Positions 22,470 through 32,579 of a stretch of DNA of 60,295 nucleotides are shown here, one piece after another. Origin of the DNA: a virus. The notes below the pieces were generated by a model. That model was given only the letters and a program-made list of their open reading frames with translations. It was not told the origin of the DNA and ran no database searches. A program made the translations under genes and the position numbers. The stretch is from IMG/VR virus record IMGVR_UViG_3300031972_003003, positions 1 to 60,295 of that record; one strand, written 5' to 3'. The stretch's first letter is position 1. The number at the start of each line of letters is the position of its first letter.

Positions 22470-22799
22470 ATGATTAGATATAGTACAAGAGAAGAGTTTT
22501 GCGAAGGTCAAACATCTATCTTTGATGAAAGAATCGAACCTTTTTTTATAGTTAAAGGAAATAGTGGAGAATATTTAGTGTGTGAAGAAACAACTACTTC
22601 CTCTGATCATCACCTATCAAACGGAGAAGATAAAACAGTTGTAAAAGTTCATTCTTATCCAAGTACTTTTAATAACGCTCTAAGATCTATTATACATAGA
22701 AAAACTCTTCAAGAAGGTAAACATTACTCTACCATTAATGAATACATTGAAAAGTTTGATAGCATTATGAATGATATGCGAAACCTAGTTGGTTATTAA
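22470..22799 (+). CDS. Hypothetical early protein, 109 aa
   Basis: A 109-residue protein with a beta-rich first half (PFFIVKGNSGEYLVCEETTT) and a helical second half (NNALRSIIHRKTLQEGKHYS, then IEKFDSIMNDMRNLVG). The strand-strand-helix outline is common in small phage regulators, but I do not recognise a family. It has its own promoter and is closed by a strong terminator at 22828-22850. Confidence 0.55.
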   Translation: MIRYSTREEFCEGQTSIFDERIEPFFIVKGNSGEYLVCEETTTSSDHHLSNGEDKTVVKVHSYPSTFNNALRSIIHRKTLQEGKHYSTINEYIEKFDSIMNDMRNLVGY

Positions 22800-22827
22800 A
22801 TAATATTTATTATATAAAGTAATAAAG

Positions 22828-22850
22828 GCGAGCATAGGCTCGCTTTTTTT
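22828..22850 (+). terminator. Rho-independent terminator after the 22470 gene
   Basis: GCGAGC at 22828-22833, loop ATAG, GCTCGC at 22838-22843, then seven T at 22844-22850. It separates the short early cluster from the late tail block. Confidence 0.9.
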
Positions 22851-22857
22851 ATTTATG

Positions 22858-22870
22858 ATATTTATTAATA
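22858..22870 (+). promoter_or_regulatory. Late-type promoter motif for the tail block
   Basis: ATATTTATTAATA at 22858-22870, four bases before the GTG at 22875 and directly after the terminator. This is the expected place for the promoter of the 22875-33524 block. Confidence 0.6.
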
Positions 22871-22874
22871 AAAG

Positions 22875-24032
22875 GTGGCTGTATATAAATTTTTCCCAAC
22901 CAAAGATGCATCTTTATATTCATATTTTCCATCAAGATCTGCTGGAATAGATGAAATGCTAGAAGTCTATAATCAAAATAATATTACAGTATCTCCACAA
23001 GTATCAAGATACGTAATAAAATTTGATCAAGAATCTATTGATAGCTTTATATCAAATAACAGTGCCACTGAATCTATTAATTTCTCTCTTAAAAATTTTA
23101 TAGCTTATGCTCAAGGATTTAATCTTGATACAGAACTATATGTATATCCAGTATCAGGATCATGGGAAAATGGCACAGGAAAGTTTGCTGATAACCCAGA
23201 AACCACTAATGGTGTAAGCTGGTTATTTAGAGATTCTAAAGATTTAGGAACTAATTGGAATTTTGCAGGGGTACCATATAGTACACAATCCTTTAATACT
23301 ACATATTCACCCGAAGGTGGAGGAGTATGGTATACAGGATCTGCACAAGGTAAGCGTATAGAAGTATCGCAATCCTTTTCATTAAGAAGTGATAAAGATC
23401 TAAATATAGATGTAACTGATATTGGACTAGCATGGTATAGCAGTTCAAACTCTATTGGATCAGATACTGATATTCCTAACAATGGATTCTTAGTTAAATT
23501 AGATAACTCTATTGAATTTAGTCTATCACAATCACAACAACCTATAAGCAGATACTTCTCCGTAGATACCAATACAATATACCCACCTATACTAGAATTT
23601 AAATGGGATGATTATCTTAATAATTCTACAGGATCATCTACCACCAATATAACAGGCAGTACAAACAATTGGGTAGCATCATTAAGAGAGAATAAAGAGG
23701 AATATCAGCAAGATTCAGTAACCAGATTCTTTATTTATGTAAGACCCAAATATCCTATTAGAACATATATTACTACATCTAATCAAGTAATTAATTATTA
23801 TTTACCGGATGAATCTTTTTATGCTATTAAAGATTTAGATACAGATGAATTTATTATAAATTTTGATACTATATATACTAAAATTTCAAGAAACAATACT
23901 TTAAACTACTTTGATATCCATATGAATGGTCTCGAGCCTGAAAGATATTATAAAATATTAATTAAATCAATTTATGGTAATAGAACTGATATTATTGATA
24001 ATGAAATGTATTTTAAAGTAACTAACGGTTAA
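22875..24032 (+). CDS. Virion structural protein, tail/baseplate region, 385 aa
   Basis: The gene starts with GTG (MAVYKFFPTKDASLYSYFPS). The opening, with ATxDASLYS-like residues, recalls DNRLRE-type beta modules of surface and fibre proteins; the middle is Ser/Thr/Gly/Asn-rich and beta-structured. It is the first gene of a late block and is followed two bases later by another structural gene. Proteins of this type occur beside large tail proteins in marine T4-like phages. Specific role is unknown. Confidence 0.6.
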   Translation: MAVYKFFPTKDASLYSYFPSRSAGIDEMLEVYNQNNITVSPQVSRYVIKFDQESIDSFISNNSATESINFSLKNFIAYAQGFNLDTELYVYPVSGSWENGTGKFADNPETTNGVSWLFRDSKDLGTNWNFAGVPYSTQSFNTTYSPEGGGVWYTGSAQGKRIEVSQSFSLRSDKDLNIDVTDIGLAWYSSSNSIGSDTDIPNNGFLVKLDNSIEFSLSQSQQPISRYFSVDTNTIYPPILEFKWDDYLNNSTGSSTTNITGSTNNWVASLRENKEEYQQDSVTRFFIYVRPKYPIRTYITTSNQVINYYLPDESFYAIKDLDTDEFIINFDTIYTKISRNNTLNYFDIHMNGLEPERYYKILIKSIYGNRTDIIDNEMYFKVTNG

Positions 24033-24034
24033 GT

Positions 24035-24559
24035 ATGGCAAGTTTTTATACTAATGGAGGTGAATTTACACTAGAGAACGGAGAGATATACATAGGGTAC
24101 TACCATTTAATGGACTCAGGAAGGTATATGACTGGAATCCAACACTCAACAATGAGTGAAAGATTAATAGCAATAGAAGGAGTAGGTATAGAGACAGGTA
24201 TAATTAATCTTGAAACTACTAAAATAGGAAAAGAGCAGTATAAAAAAAGAATTAATACCGAGTTTACAGAGTTAATAAACACTACTGAAGAAAATAATAT
24301 TTTTAATGCATTAGCAGAAGAAAGTACATTAAATATTACTACATTTTTTGATCTTTATAATAAATTTTTTTATGATATACCAAAAACAGGTCAAATTAAT
24401 TCACATGAAACATTAATTAAACAAAGTACAGAGTATATAGATTTTAACCCTAATGAAGATTTAATTAATTCATTACAAGATGAAATTACTTCTTTAAGAG
24501 AAGAGTTGCTTGAAGAGCAACAAAAAAATGCTGATCTTCTAAACTCTTTAAATAATTAA
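24035..24559 (+). CDS. Virion structural protein, 174 aa
   Basis: A 174-residue protein with a beta-rich first part (FYTNGGEFTLENGEIYIGYY, then HLMDSGRYMTG) and a C-terminal coiled coil (LINSLQDEITSLREELLEEQ). The layout suits a baseplate-attached or fibre-anchoring protein. It sits between two structural genes with gaps of two bases on each side. No exact T4 counterpart is recognised. Confidence 0.6.
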   Translation: MASFYTNGGEFTLENGEIYIGYYHLMDSGRYMTGIQHSTMSERLIAIEGVGIETGIINLETTKIGKEQYKKRINTEFTELINTTEENNIFNALAEESTLNITTFFDLYNKFFYDIPKTGQINSHETLIKQSTEYIDFNPNEDLINSLQDEITSLREELLEEQQKNADLLNSLNN

Positions 24560-24561
24560 AA

Positions 24562-27500
24562 ATGTCAAGAATATCAATTGAACTTCTTAAAGATTTATCT
24601 GGTGTATCAGGATCATTTAGTTTTTCCGGTAATGATGATCTACAATATAATGCCACTCAAAATATAAAAGCACAAGTTAGTGAAGAAACTTACGTAGAAT
24701 ACGTTTTAAGTGATCCTGAAAATAATACTATAAGTGTAGTTGATTATTATAATAACTATTTTATAGACAGCGATGGTGAAACACTTACAGTTAATCTGGA
24801 AAATGATATATTAACATATTTTAATGTTCTTTCAGGAGAATATATTGTTGAATATAATGTATATAATAAAAAATGTGGATCCTCTTCTGAAAAAAACTTT
24901 TTTATTAATGAAATATCACCATCAAGAACTGAAATAAGAGCTGATTCTAGCGTTATAGATGATTTTGTTTTAGCTGATAAAACTCTTCAATTTTTAAATG
25001 AACGTGAACAATCAACTTATTTTAAGGAATTTTTATTAAATTTTGGAAATAATAATCTTATTGCTGGTGTAAATATTGCTTTAGATACTACAAGTGATAA
25101 TACTCAAATATTAATAAAATTAAAAAATCCTCTTCCTAACGATTTTGATATTAATAGTCAATTCTGGATAGTTGAGCAGATAGGTGCTAATCCTAATTAT
25201 CTTATAGAGTTTTCTCCAGATATTAGAGAACCATTAACTGTAGGTATTCCACTATCAGGACCTAATTTAAATTTAATTGATAGAGATCTAACAAGTAAGG
25301 AAACCTTTACAGCTACTCTAGAATCCCTTGAGACTACTAATCTTCCAAGCTCCTCTATATATCAGTTAAATAGTGTAATATCTTCTTCAGGTATTAACAT
25401 TAATTTAGATTATAATAAATTTGAAGAATTTGTTTTCTTTTCTTCTGCTACAGAAAGACTAAAAAACTTTTTTTATAAAATTAGTCTATTACAAGATTAT
25501 TCTAGCTCTTTAAATACAGCAAACTCCACAGCCAATAATACATCTACAACATCTCATATATTTAGAGATAAAATTAATCAATTAGTATCAAATTTTGATA
25601 ACTATGAAAAATTTCTATATTATGAAAGCGGATCAAATAGCTGGCCAAAAGTAAATGATACACCACCATTTCAACTTCATGTTACAAGTAGTACTGAGGT
25701 ATTACAATGGTATGGATCTCTAGATGAACAATCATCAAATTATGGTGGAATATTATTAAGTGCATCATTGTATGATAATTTAAATAGAAATAATTTATTA
25801 TACTCTATCCCTGAATTTATTAGACTAGATCCTAATAATAAACAATACGAAGTATTTATTTCAATGATAGGTCAACATTATGATAATATCTGGACCTATA
25901 CAAAAGATATAACGAAAAAATTTGATGCTGATAATAGAATAAATTTTGGTATATCAAAAGACTTAGTAGCTGACGCTATAAAAGATTTTAGTTTAAAAAT
26001 ATATGAAAATAATTTTTCAACTTACGATCTATATAGTGCATTTACAGGGTTCCCACAAGATAGTAGCTCACTAGGAGTAACAGGATTATCAGATTTTCCA
26101 CCACTAATTTATGGATTTTCTTCCTTTGGTAGTGGATTATATGGACCACTACCTTTAGGTACTCAATTAGTAACTAACCTAGTAACAGCTTCTAATGATA
26201 TTATACCTATTGATGATATTAATAAAAGAACATATAAGAAAATATATCACAATGTTCCTTATCTTTTAAGATCTAAAGGAACTAAAACAGGTTTAAAAAG
26301 TTTAATTAGCTTGTATGGTATTCCGGAAACCATACTACAAGTAAATGAATTTGGTGCTAAAGATAAAGTATCAGGTAATGATTGGGATTTTTATAGAAAA
26401 ATTTATAACAAAGCTTTATTCATTTCAGGAAGTAGCTCACCTGATAATATGATTAATACCCAATGGGCTAATCATGATAATGATAATGGATTAAACCCTG
26501 ACTGGGGTATATCACCCTTAGTACCACGCACTGTTGAATATAGATTTAAATCTACTCTTGATCCAAACACCCTACCATCACAATCTAATATAAGACAATC
26601 TACCTTTACTATATTAGATAGTAATATTAGTTCAACATCATCATCAGTATCAGTAGTTTTAGAATATAACGGATCAGGATCATATACTGGCTCCTATTCA
26701 GGTAGTATTATGGATCCAAGAAACAATTACGCAGACCTTACCCTTTATGTAAGTGGATCAAGTCAATATTATTCCTCCTCGATTAATTTACCGTTTTTAA
26801 ATAAAGATTGGTGGAGTGTAATGTTACAATATCATAGCTCATCCAATACCTTTGAACTTTACTCAGGTAATAAAATATACAATGGAGGCAACGGCACTAA
26901 ACTAGGCTTTACTGGTAGCACAACCATTACAGTACCAGGAGCAGATGATACTTTATGCTGGAGAAGCGGAAGCTTAGCCCGAATAGGAGCTAGCAAAAAT
27001 TCCTATAACTTTGCTCCCGGAATAACAGGATCAAGTGAACTATCAGGATCAGTTCAAGAAGTCCGATATTGGATAAACACTCTATCAGAAAGTGTATGGC
27101 ATAATCATATTATGAACCCGCTATCAATTGAAAATGGTGTTTTAACAGGATCAGAATCTGCTAGAGAATCGCTAGCATTTAGAACTAGAGAGGGTGAAGA
27201 TTATTCAATAAAAGGTACACTTACAAATACTATATCTGGAAGCTCTATACACCCAAAAGTAACAGGATCATTAATAACTACTGCATCCTTTATAAGTGGA
27301 GGTAATAAAAATAGCTTTTACAATACTACCGGATTATATAAATCAAATTCAGAAACTCAATTTTTAAATCAACCAGTAGTAGGTATAAAAAATAGAGTTA
27401 CGGATAGAATTAGAGTAGAAAATTTAGAATTTCCTCAAGGAAATGCACTATCACCCTATCGTAGAATTGAACAAAACAATTATTCCTCAAGATCATTCAC

Positions 27501-30500
27501 TGAAGGAATAAATTATATTGAAGTAGGATTTTCTCCCTCAAATCAAATAAATGATGATATTATATCAGAGCTAGGTGGATTTAATATTGAAGATTATATA
27601 GGTGATCCTAGATTAGCCTCTTCTAGCTTAAATTATTATCCTGCTTTAAATGATTTAAGAGATAAATTTTTCGAAAAATATTTAAAAAATTATGAAGTTT
27701 TAGATTTTATTAGATTAATTAAGAATTTTGATAATTCTTTATTTAAAATGATAAAAGATTTTACTCCTATAAGAAACTCTTCCGCTACTGGTGTAATAAT
27801 AAAACAACACCTTCTAGAAAGACAAAAATATCCTGAACCTGTAATGACATTTACGAATGTAAGTAAAACAGGATCGATATTACCATCATCTAAAAATTTT
27901 ATAACGGGATCTAGCGACTTTCCACAATATTCAACCTCTGGATCCTCTATATATAAATTTAGCGGAGGTACTGGAGGATCATTTGAGGTATTTAATAGTA
28001 CTGCCTTTCATCCATACGGTCCTAACGGAACAGGGCCCGATAATAGATTTGATATAACTCAATCACTATCTGAATCTATTATATTCCAATCAGGAAGTAC
28101 TGAAAGAATTTATACTAATCAAGATGAATTTTATGATGGTATTTTCCCTGGAACTAATATAATAGTAACAACTCAATCCTTAAATCCAGGTTGCTTACAG
28201 TTTTCTAATATAAATACCGAAGGTGTTGAAGTTGAGCATGAATATGATAGATTTGTATATAGACAACAAAGCTGTTCATTAGATAGATTTGAAAATCCTA
28301 ATACAGCTCCTCGTACTGGGGAAATATTTTTCTTTAAAAAATTCGGTCAAAATAAATTTACTAATATTAAGATATCTAATACAACTAAAGCTGGTATAGA
28401 TATTTCAAACGTATTAACGCAAATAACTACACTAGCTTTTGATTTTTCTGGTATAAATCAAAGTATAGCTGTAGATTTTGTACAAAGTGGTCAAGGATTT
28501 ACTGAATATGAAGTAGTATCACCATTTAGTACTTACGATATATCCAACTTTACATCTAATTTTTTAAATTATTCAGCTTCAGTTGAAAAAACATCTTCAT
28601 TTCATTTAGTAAAAATTGCAGATCAAGGAACAGTACCATCCTCATTTACTGAAACTATTATTATTGATAATTTTGATATTGAAAATGATCCAAGCGGACT
28701 TTTAAATAGTCAAAGTGGTATATATACATCACCATTAACTAATAATAGAAGACTTAATTTTACCTGTTCTATCTCAGGCTCTTATGCATTTACTAACAAT
28801 ACTACCGCAAATATACAGTATGGTGTAAAAGTAGGGTTAAAAAATATAACAAGAAACGAAATATTAAAAAGTAACGGATTTACAGTAGGATTAACTGCAG
28901 GAAATACCTTTACACAATCATTTGATTTTGATTTTAAAGAGGAACTTTTTCCACAACAAGCATTAGTTACAGGAGATCAAGTTGCAGTAGTAGTAGAAAC
29001 GGATTTTGATAATAATATGTTTGATTTATTTGGATCAAGCTCTTTATCAATCTCCTCTTCATTATTTGCTATTAATCAAAATGGAGTAACAAGTAATGGT
29101 CCAGTATCAACTATAACTTCTATTCAACCAGGATACTTATCTGATAACACACACTTCTTTAATCATTTTGATTGTCAACCACTACTAAATAATGTTTCAG
29201 AAAATACAACTTCAGGAATATTTTTTGATATAGATTATTCATCAGGAACAGTTTTACCAGTAAACTTTTTACAAATTTTAAACAGAACTGCTGTAAAAGC
29301 TCAAGTACAAGATTCTAATTATTTCTCTAAATCTTGGTCTAATATAAGATATAATGGAGTAAAATTAACTAGTGCTATATTAAATGAATATACCGCTGCC
29401 AATACTCTTGTACTTCCTGATGGTACAATATGGAAAGGAGATATATCGTTTGGTAAAGAACCTGTGATAGAACAAACTAAACCGAATTTTGGGTTTTTTA
29501 AATTATTAGTCCCAACCTCTCCTGAATTAGAAAAAGGAACTCAAGTTAAATTACAATATTTAATAAATAAACAAGGTCAAGCATTTAAACCATTATTAAA
29601 TTCTCCATCATTCTTTGATGTGGAAGGAACATATGAAACTAATAATTTAGTAGATATAGCTCTTAATGATAGTTTTCAAACTGATGGAGGAAACTTTCCA
29701 ACTAATGCAGCAGCTGGTATAAATTTAGATAATTTTAATACTCAAGCTAGAGTTATAAGAGGAGCTAGAAGAGTAGATCCAATCCTAACTACTCAATTTG
29801 CATCTATATTTGATGGAAGTGTTGGTGAAGAATTTACAGGATCTATTAACTTTACTAATCCATCAGGATTAGATACCAACTTTAGCTTTCAAGGTGGAAA
29901 ATTTGCTGATACAACTTACAATCCAACATCCAACCCAAGCACAGGGATCTTAACAGTAAGCTGCTCTAATGAGGGATACGATCCAGCAGGACTATACGAC
30001 CACCCAAATAGTATATGGGAAAATACTACTGGAGATAGATTTAATCTAACACCAATACGCTTTAGGTTTCAAGGTGCAGTACTAAACAGTACAACAGCAA
30101 CATCTAATATATCTATTGAATGGATAAGAACCGGCGTACCAAATGTATTTTTTGGATTAACTAATATACCTGCAAATACTTCTTTAATATTTAATGATGG
30201 TAGTGTTGCAGCTGGAGATCCTTTAGCAGTACCTGATTTAGTAACTCCATATATTTTTCCTGCAGCAGGGGATCAGGTTAGAGTTAGACTAGAATTTACT
30301 AGTTTAGGAGTTGTTAATTTACAAAATACTAATTTTTACGGAGAACCTGAACAACTTCCAGTAGTGGCACTTACAGGAAGTTTCTGGGAAACAGGAAGCG
30401 CGTTTCCTAACAGTACACAACTTACATCCTCTAGAGATTTAGCTCAATATTATAATACATCAACTCAAGTACAGTATCCAGAATCAACATTTAAACCTAT

Positions 30501-30843
30501 TAATGAAATATTTACTATTAAATCAGGAGATCAATTTAGATTTTTAGGATCAGAAAATAATGTACATACAGTAAGTAATGTATCAATAATTAATCAAGGT
30601 GCTGAAACAGGTAAAATATTAGTTGATATTCAACCACCTATTGGTAATGGATTAAATTTAGATAAATTTTTAATTAGAAGATTTAATAAAGATGGTACGT
30701 CAGTAATATTAGATCTTAATCCTCCTAACTCAGGATTTGGTACAACAAGTGGAGTAGTAAAAAATGTTACAGTAAATGAAGAAGTAGAAAGTAATATTAA
30801 TGTTATACTATCAGATTTAGTTAAGGATGGTACTATAAATTAA
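24562..30843 (+). CDS. Giant tail/fibre structural protein, 2093 aa
   Basis: This is the largest protein of the window. The N-terminal 600 residues contain a conserved-looking stretch (YKKIYHNVPYLLRSKGTKTG, then LISLYGIPETILQVNEFGAK) that resembles the tail-protein-I style region of baseplate proteins. Residues about 658-850 look like a LamG/concanavalin-type sandwich (VEYRFKST, then WWSVMLQYHSSSNTFELYSG, then SGSVQEVRYWINTLSES), a likely carbohydrate-binding unit. The remainder is Ser/Thr/Asn-rich beta structure. Length and composition indicate a baseplate-periphery or long-fibre protein used in host recognition. It is the centre of the late tail block. Confidence 0.7.
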   Translation: MSRISIELLKDLSGVSGSFSFSGNDDLQYNATQNIKAQVSEETYVEYVLSDPENNTISVVDYYNNYFIDSDGETLTVNLENDILTYFNVLSGEYIVEYNVYNKKCGSSSEKNFFINEISPSRTEIRADSSVIDDFVLADKTLQFLNEREQSTYFKEFLLNFGNNNLIAGVNIALDTTSDNTQILIKLKNPLPNDFDINSQFWIVEQIGANPNYLIEFSPDIREPLTVGIPLSGPNLNLIDRDLTSKETFTATLESLETTNLPSSSIYQLNSVISSSGININLDYNKFEEFVFFSSATERLKNFFYKISLLQDYSSSLNTANSTANNTSTTSHIFRDKINQLVSNFDNYEKFLYYESGSNSWPKVNDTPPFQLHVTSSTEVLQWYGSLDEQSSNYGGILLSASLYDNLNRNNLLYSIPEFIRLDPNNKQYEVFISMIGQHYDNIWTYTKDITKKFDADNRINFGISKDLVADAIKDFSLKIYENNFSTYDLYSAFTGFPQDSSSLGVTGLSDFPPLIYGFSSFGSGLYGPLPLGTQLVTNLVTASNDIIPIDDINKRTYKKIYHNVPYLLRSKGTKTGLKSLISLYGIPETILQVNEFGAKDKVSGNDWDFYRKIYNKALFISGSSSPDNMINTQWANHDNDNGLNPDWGISPLVPRTVEYRFKSTLDPNTLPSQSNIRQSTFTILDSNISSTSSSVSVVLEYNGSGSYTGSYSGSIMDPRNNYADLTLYVSGSSQYYSSSINLPFLNKDWWSVMLQYHSSSNTFELYSGNKIYNGGNGTKLGFTGSTTITVPGADDTLCWRSGSLARIGASKNSYNFAPGITGSSELSGSVQEVRYWINTLSESVWHNHIMNPLSIENGVLTGSESARESLAFRTREGEDYSIKGTLTNTISGSSIHPKVTGSLITTASFISGGNKNSFYNTTGLYKSNSETQFLNQPVVGIKNRVTDRIRVENLEFPQGNALSPYRRIEQNNYSSRSFTEGINYIEVGFSPSNQINDDIISELGGFNIEDYIGDPRLASSSLNYYPALNDLRDKFFEKYLKNYEVLDFIRLIKNFDNSLFKMIKDFTPIRNSSATGVIIKQHLLERQKYPEPVMTFTNVSKTGSILPSSKNFITGSSDFPQYSTSGSSIYKFSGGTGGSFEVFNSTAFHPYGPNGTGPDNRFDITQSLSESIIFQSGSTERIYTNQDEFYDGIFPGTNIIVTTQSLNPGCLQFSNINTEGVEVEHEYDRFVYRQQSCSLDRFENPNTAPRTGEIFFFKKFGQNKFTNIKISNTTKAGIDISNVLTQITTLAFDFSGINQSIAVDFVQSGQGFTEYEVVSPFSTYDISNFTSNFLNYSASVEKTSSFHLVKIADQGTVPSSFTETIIIDNFDIENDPSGLLNSQSGIYTSPLTNNRRLNFTCSISGSYAFTNNTTANIQYGVKVGLKNITRNEILKSNGFTVGLTAGNTFTQSFDFDFKEELFPQQALVTGDQVAVVVETDFDNNMFDLFGSSSLSISSSLFAINQNGVTSNGPVSTITSIQPGYLSDNTHFFNHFDCQPLLNNVSENTTSGIFFDIDYSSGTVLPVNFLQILNRTAVKAQVQDSNYFSKSWSNIRYNGVKLTSAILNEYTAANTLVLPDGTIWKGDISFGKEPVIEQTKPNFGFFKLLVPTSPELEKGTQVKLQYLINKQGQAFKPLLNSPSFFDVEGTYETNNLVDIALNDSFQTDGGNFPTNAAAGINLDNFNTQARVIRGARRVDPILTTQFASIFDGSVGEEFTGSINFTNPSGLDTNFSFQGGKFADTTYNPTSNPSTGILTVSCSNEGYDPAGLYDHPNSIWENTTGDRFNLTPIRFRFQGAVLNSTTATSNISIEWIRTGVPNVFFGLTNIPANTSLIFNDGSVAAGDPLAVPDLVTPYIFPAAGDQVRVRLEFTSLGVVNLQNTNFYGEPEQLPVVALTGSFWETGSAFPNSTQLTSSRDLAQYYNTSTQVQYPESTFKPINEIFTIKSGDQFRFLGSENNVHTVSNVSIINQGAETGKILVDIQPPIGNGLNLDKFLIRRFNKDGTSVILDLNPPNSGFGTTSGVVKNVTVNEEVESNINVILSDLVKDGTIN

Positions 30844-30850
30844 AATTAAT

Positions 30851-30885
30851 ATATTTATAATAATAAAAAGAGAATATTTATAATT
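30851..30885 (+). promoter_or_regulatory. Two tandem late-type promoter motifs
   Basis: An exact 16-mer ATATTTATAATAATAA at 30851-30866 is followed by ATATTTATAATT at 30874-30885, the second abutting ATG 30886. Two copies may give two start sites, or the second may yield a leaderless message. Confidence 0.6.
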
Positions 30886-31557
30886 ATGGGTTACTTAAAT
30901 AATCAAGTCGTAACAGTAGACGCGATTTTAACTAAAAAAGGAAGAGAGCTTTTAGCAAGAAATGATGGCTCCTTTAGAATTACACAATTTGCAGTAGCAG
31001 ATGATGAAATTGATTATACTTTATATAATCCAACTCACCCTTCAGGATCAACATTTTACGGAGAAGCATTAGAAAATATGCCTCTACTAGAAGCTTTTCC
31101 TGATGAAAATCAAATTATGAAATATAAGCTTGTAACCCTACCACGAGGTACTGCAAAACTACCAGTACTCGATTTAGGTTACTCTGCAATATCATTAAAG
31201 CAAGGAGCTTCTCTTGCTATTACACCGCAAACATTAAATTATTTAGGTAACCAACAAATAAATGAAACTGCTGGATATACCTGCACTGTAGCGGATGTAA
31301 GGTTACTAAGTACCTTTACTGGGACAGGAATAAATTCACAAGCAGCAACAGGTCAAAATGTACCAATAAATCAAACACTTGGTACTAATATATCTGCCAC
31401 TAGAATAGGTACACAAATTAACCTAAAAGGTACAACAATCAATACTTTATTTGGTAATAATGCTCTTCCTGGAGCTTTAATCAGAACAACTCTAACCTTT
31501 ACTGGTATTGATTCAGGAGCTAGATTAACTATCCCATTAACAATTGAAAAAGTATAA
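30886..31557 (+). CDS. Virion structural protein, 223 aa
   Basis: A 223-residue protein beginning MGYLNNQVVTVDAILTKKGR, then ELLARNDGSFRITQFAVADD. This start, with a KKGRELLA block followed by FAVADDEIDY, is typical of a tail protein family that I recall from marine T4-like phages. The rest is beta-rich and polar. It has its own late motifs and is followed by two related structural genes. It may be a baseplate or fibre-connector component. Confidence 0.65.
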   Translation: MGYLNNQVVTVDAILTKKGRELLARNDGSFRITQFAVADDEIDYTLYNPTHPSGSTFYGEALENMPLLEAFPDENQIMKYKLVTLPRGTAKLPVLDLGYSAISLKQGASLAITPQTLNYLGNQQINETAGYTCTVADVRLLSTFTGTGINSQAATGQNVPINQTLGTNISATRIGTQINLKGTTINTLFGNNALPGALIRTTLTFTGIDSGARLTIPLTIEKV

Positions 31558-31560
31558 TAA

Positions 31561-32574
31561 ATGAGTTACAAAAGATTTGATACTGAAGATATAGTAGTAA
31601 GTAGTGATTCTATAACTTCCGCAGCTTGGTCGGATAATGTTCCTACTTTAACAAGCTTTTTTACATCATCTATTCAAAAGAACGGATCCTCAGGGAAATA
31701 TTATATGAGTGTTTATAACGGGAACCCTGTTACATCAACCTCTGCATCTGTTCAATTTGAAGTAGCTTATTGTGATAACCTTGGTAGTGGTAGTGAATTT
31801 TTTAACGATTTAGTACCTTTTTTATCACCAACAAGAACTAATTTTGGTCAATATAGAACATTAGTTTTAGAAGATGAAAATTCAAGCTTTAAATTCGGTA
31901 GTGAAACTAATATTGTTACAGGATCTAATTTTTGGGCTATCTCAGTCGAAAGATCTAGATATAAAGAAAAATTATTACCTGGAACTTTAAATTTACATCT
32001 TAGTGCATCCGGAGGAAAAATTAAACTTACTGATGATTCTAAAGAAGTATTAGTTAATACATTTATAGGAGCTCAAAGAGCATTCCAATTAATCTCAGGA
32101 AGTAATGGTGAATCATATGATACATCTAATGGCTATGTAGCTGGAAGTGGATCCTATGGATTATTTTTACCAGATATAGGAACTATTTTAATTAATCCAC
32201 TTGCTACATCGCAGTCTATAAACCTGGAGGCTTCTCAAAGCTATGATTCACCTGGTTTAAATAACGATGCTATTTATGATGCTATTAGATTAGGAGGAAA
32301 CTTTCAAGTTAACTCACAAGAAACCGTATCATCAGATTTTGTATTTGTAAGACTAAGAAATTCAGAATTTAATTATACAGAAAATCCTTCCTTTATTTCA
32401 GGCTCAACTGGAGAAGTAATCTATACCGATTTTATTAATCAACCTCAAGTATTTTTAACTACAGTAGGTATGTATAATGATGCAAATGAATTATTAGCGG
32501 TAGCTAAATTATCAAGACCACTCTTAAAAGATTTTACTAAAGAAGCTTTAATTAGAGTTAAATTAGATTTTTAA
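31561..32574 (+). CDS. Virion structural protein, paralogue 1 of 2, 337 aa
   Basis: A 337-residue beta-rich protein. Its last 75 residues (NSEFNYTENPSFISGSTGEV, then TTVGMYNDANELLAVAKLSR) match those of the next gene product (ENEFNFSTNPTLISGSNGTP, then TAVGLYNNKYDLIAVGKLAQ). The two are thus tandem paralogues that share a C-terminal domain and differ in the N-terminal half. That domain is likely to mediate attachment to the same virion partner. Exact role is unknown. Confidence 0.65.
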   Translation: MSYKRFDTEDIVVSSDSITSAAWSDNVPTLTSFFTSSIQKNGSSGKYYMSVYNGNPVTSTSASVQFEVAYCDNLGSGSEFFNDLVPFLSPTRTNFGQYRTLVLEDENSSFKFGSETNIVTGSNFWAISVERSRYKEKLLPGTLNLHLSASGGKIKLTDDSKEVLVNTFIGAQRAFQLISGSNGESYDTSNGYVAGSGSYGLFLPDIGTILINPLATSQSINLEASQSYDSPGLNNDAIYDAIRLGGNFQVNSQETVSSDFVFVRLRNSEFNYTENPSFISGSTGEVIYTDFINQPQVFLTTVGMYNDANELLAVAKLSRPLLKDFTKEALIRVKLDF

Positions 32575-32579
32575 GGTGA

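Noticed and set aside
22803-22817. Additional late-like motif (ATATTTATTATATAA) just after the 22470 gene
   Set aside because: It is followed within about 15 bases by a strong terminator, so any transcript would be tiny; a chance match in AT-rich DNA is more likely.
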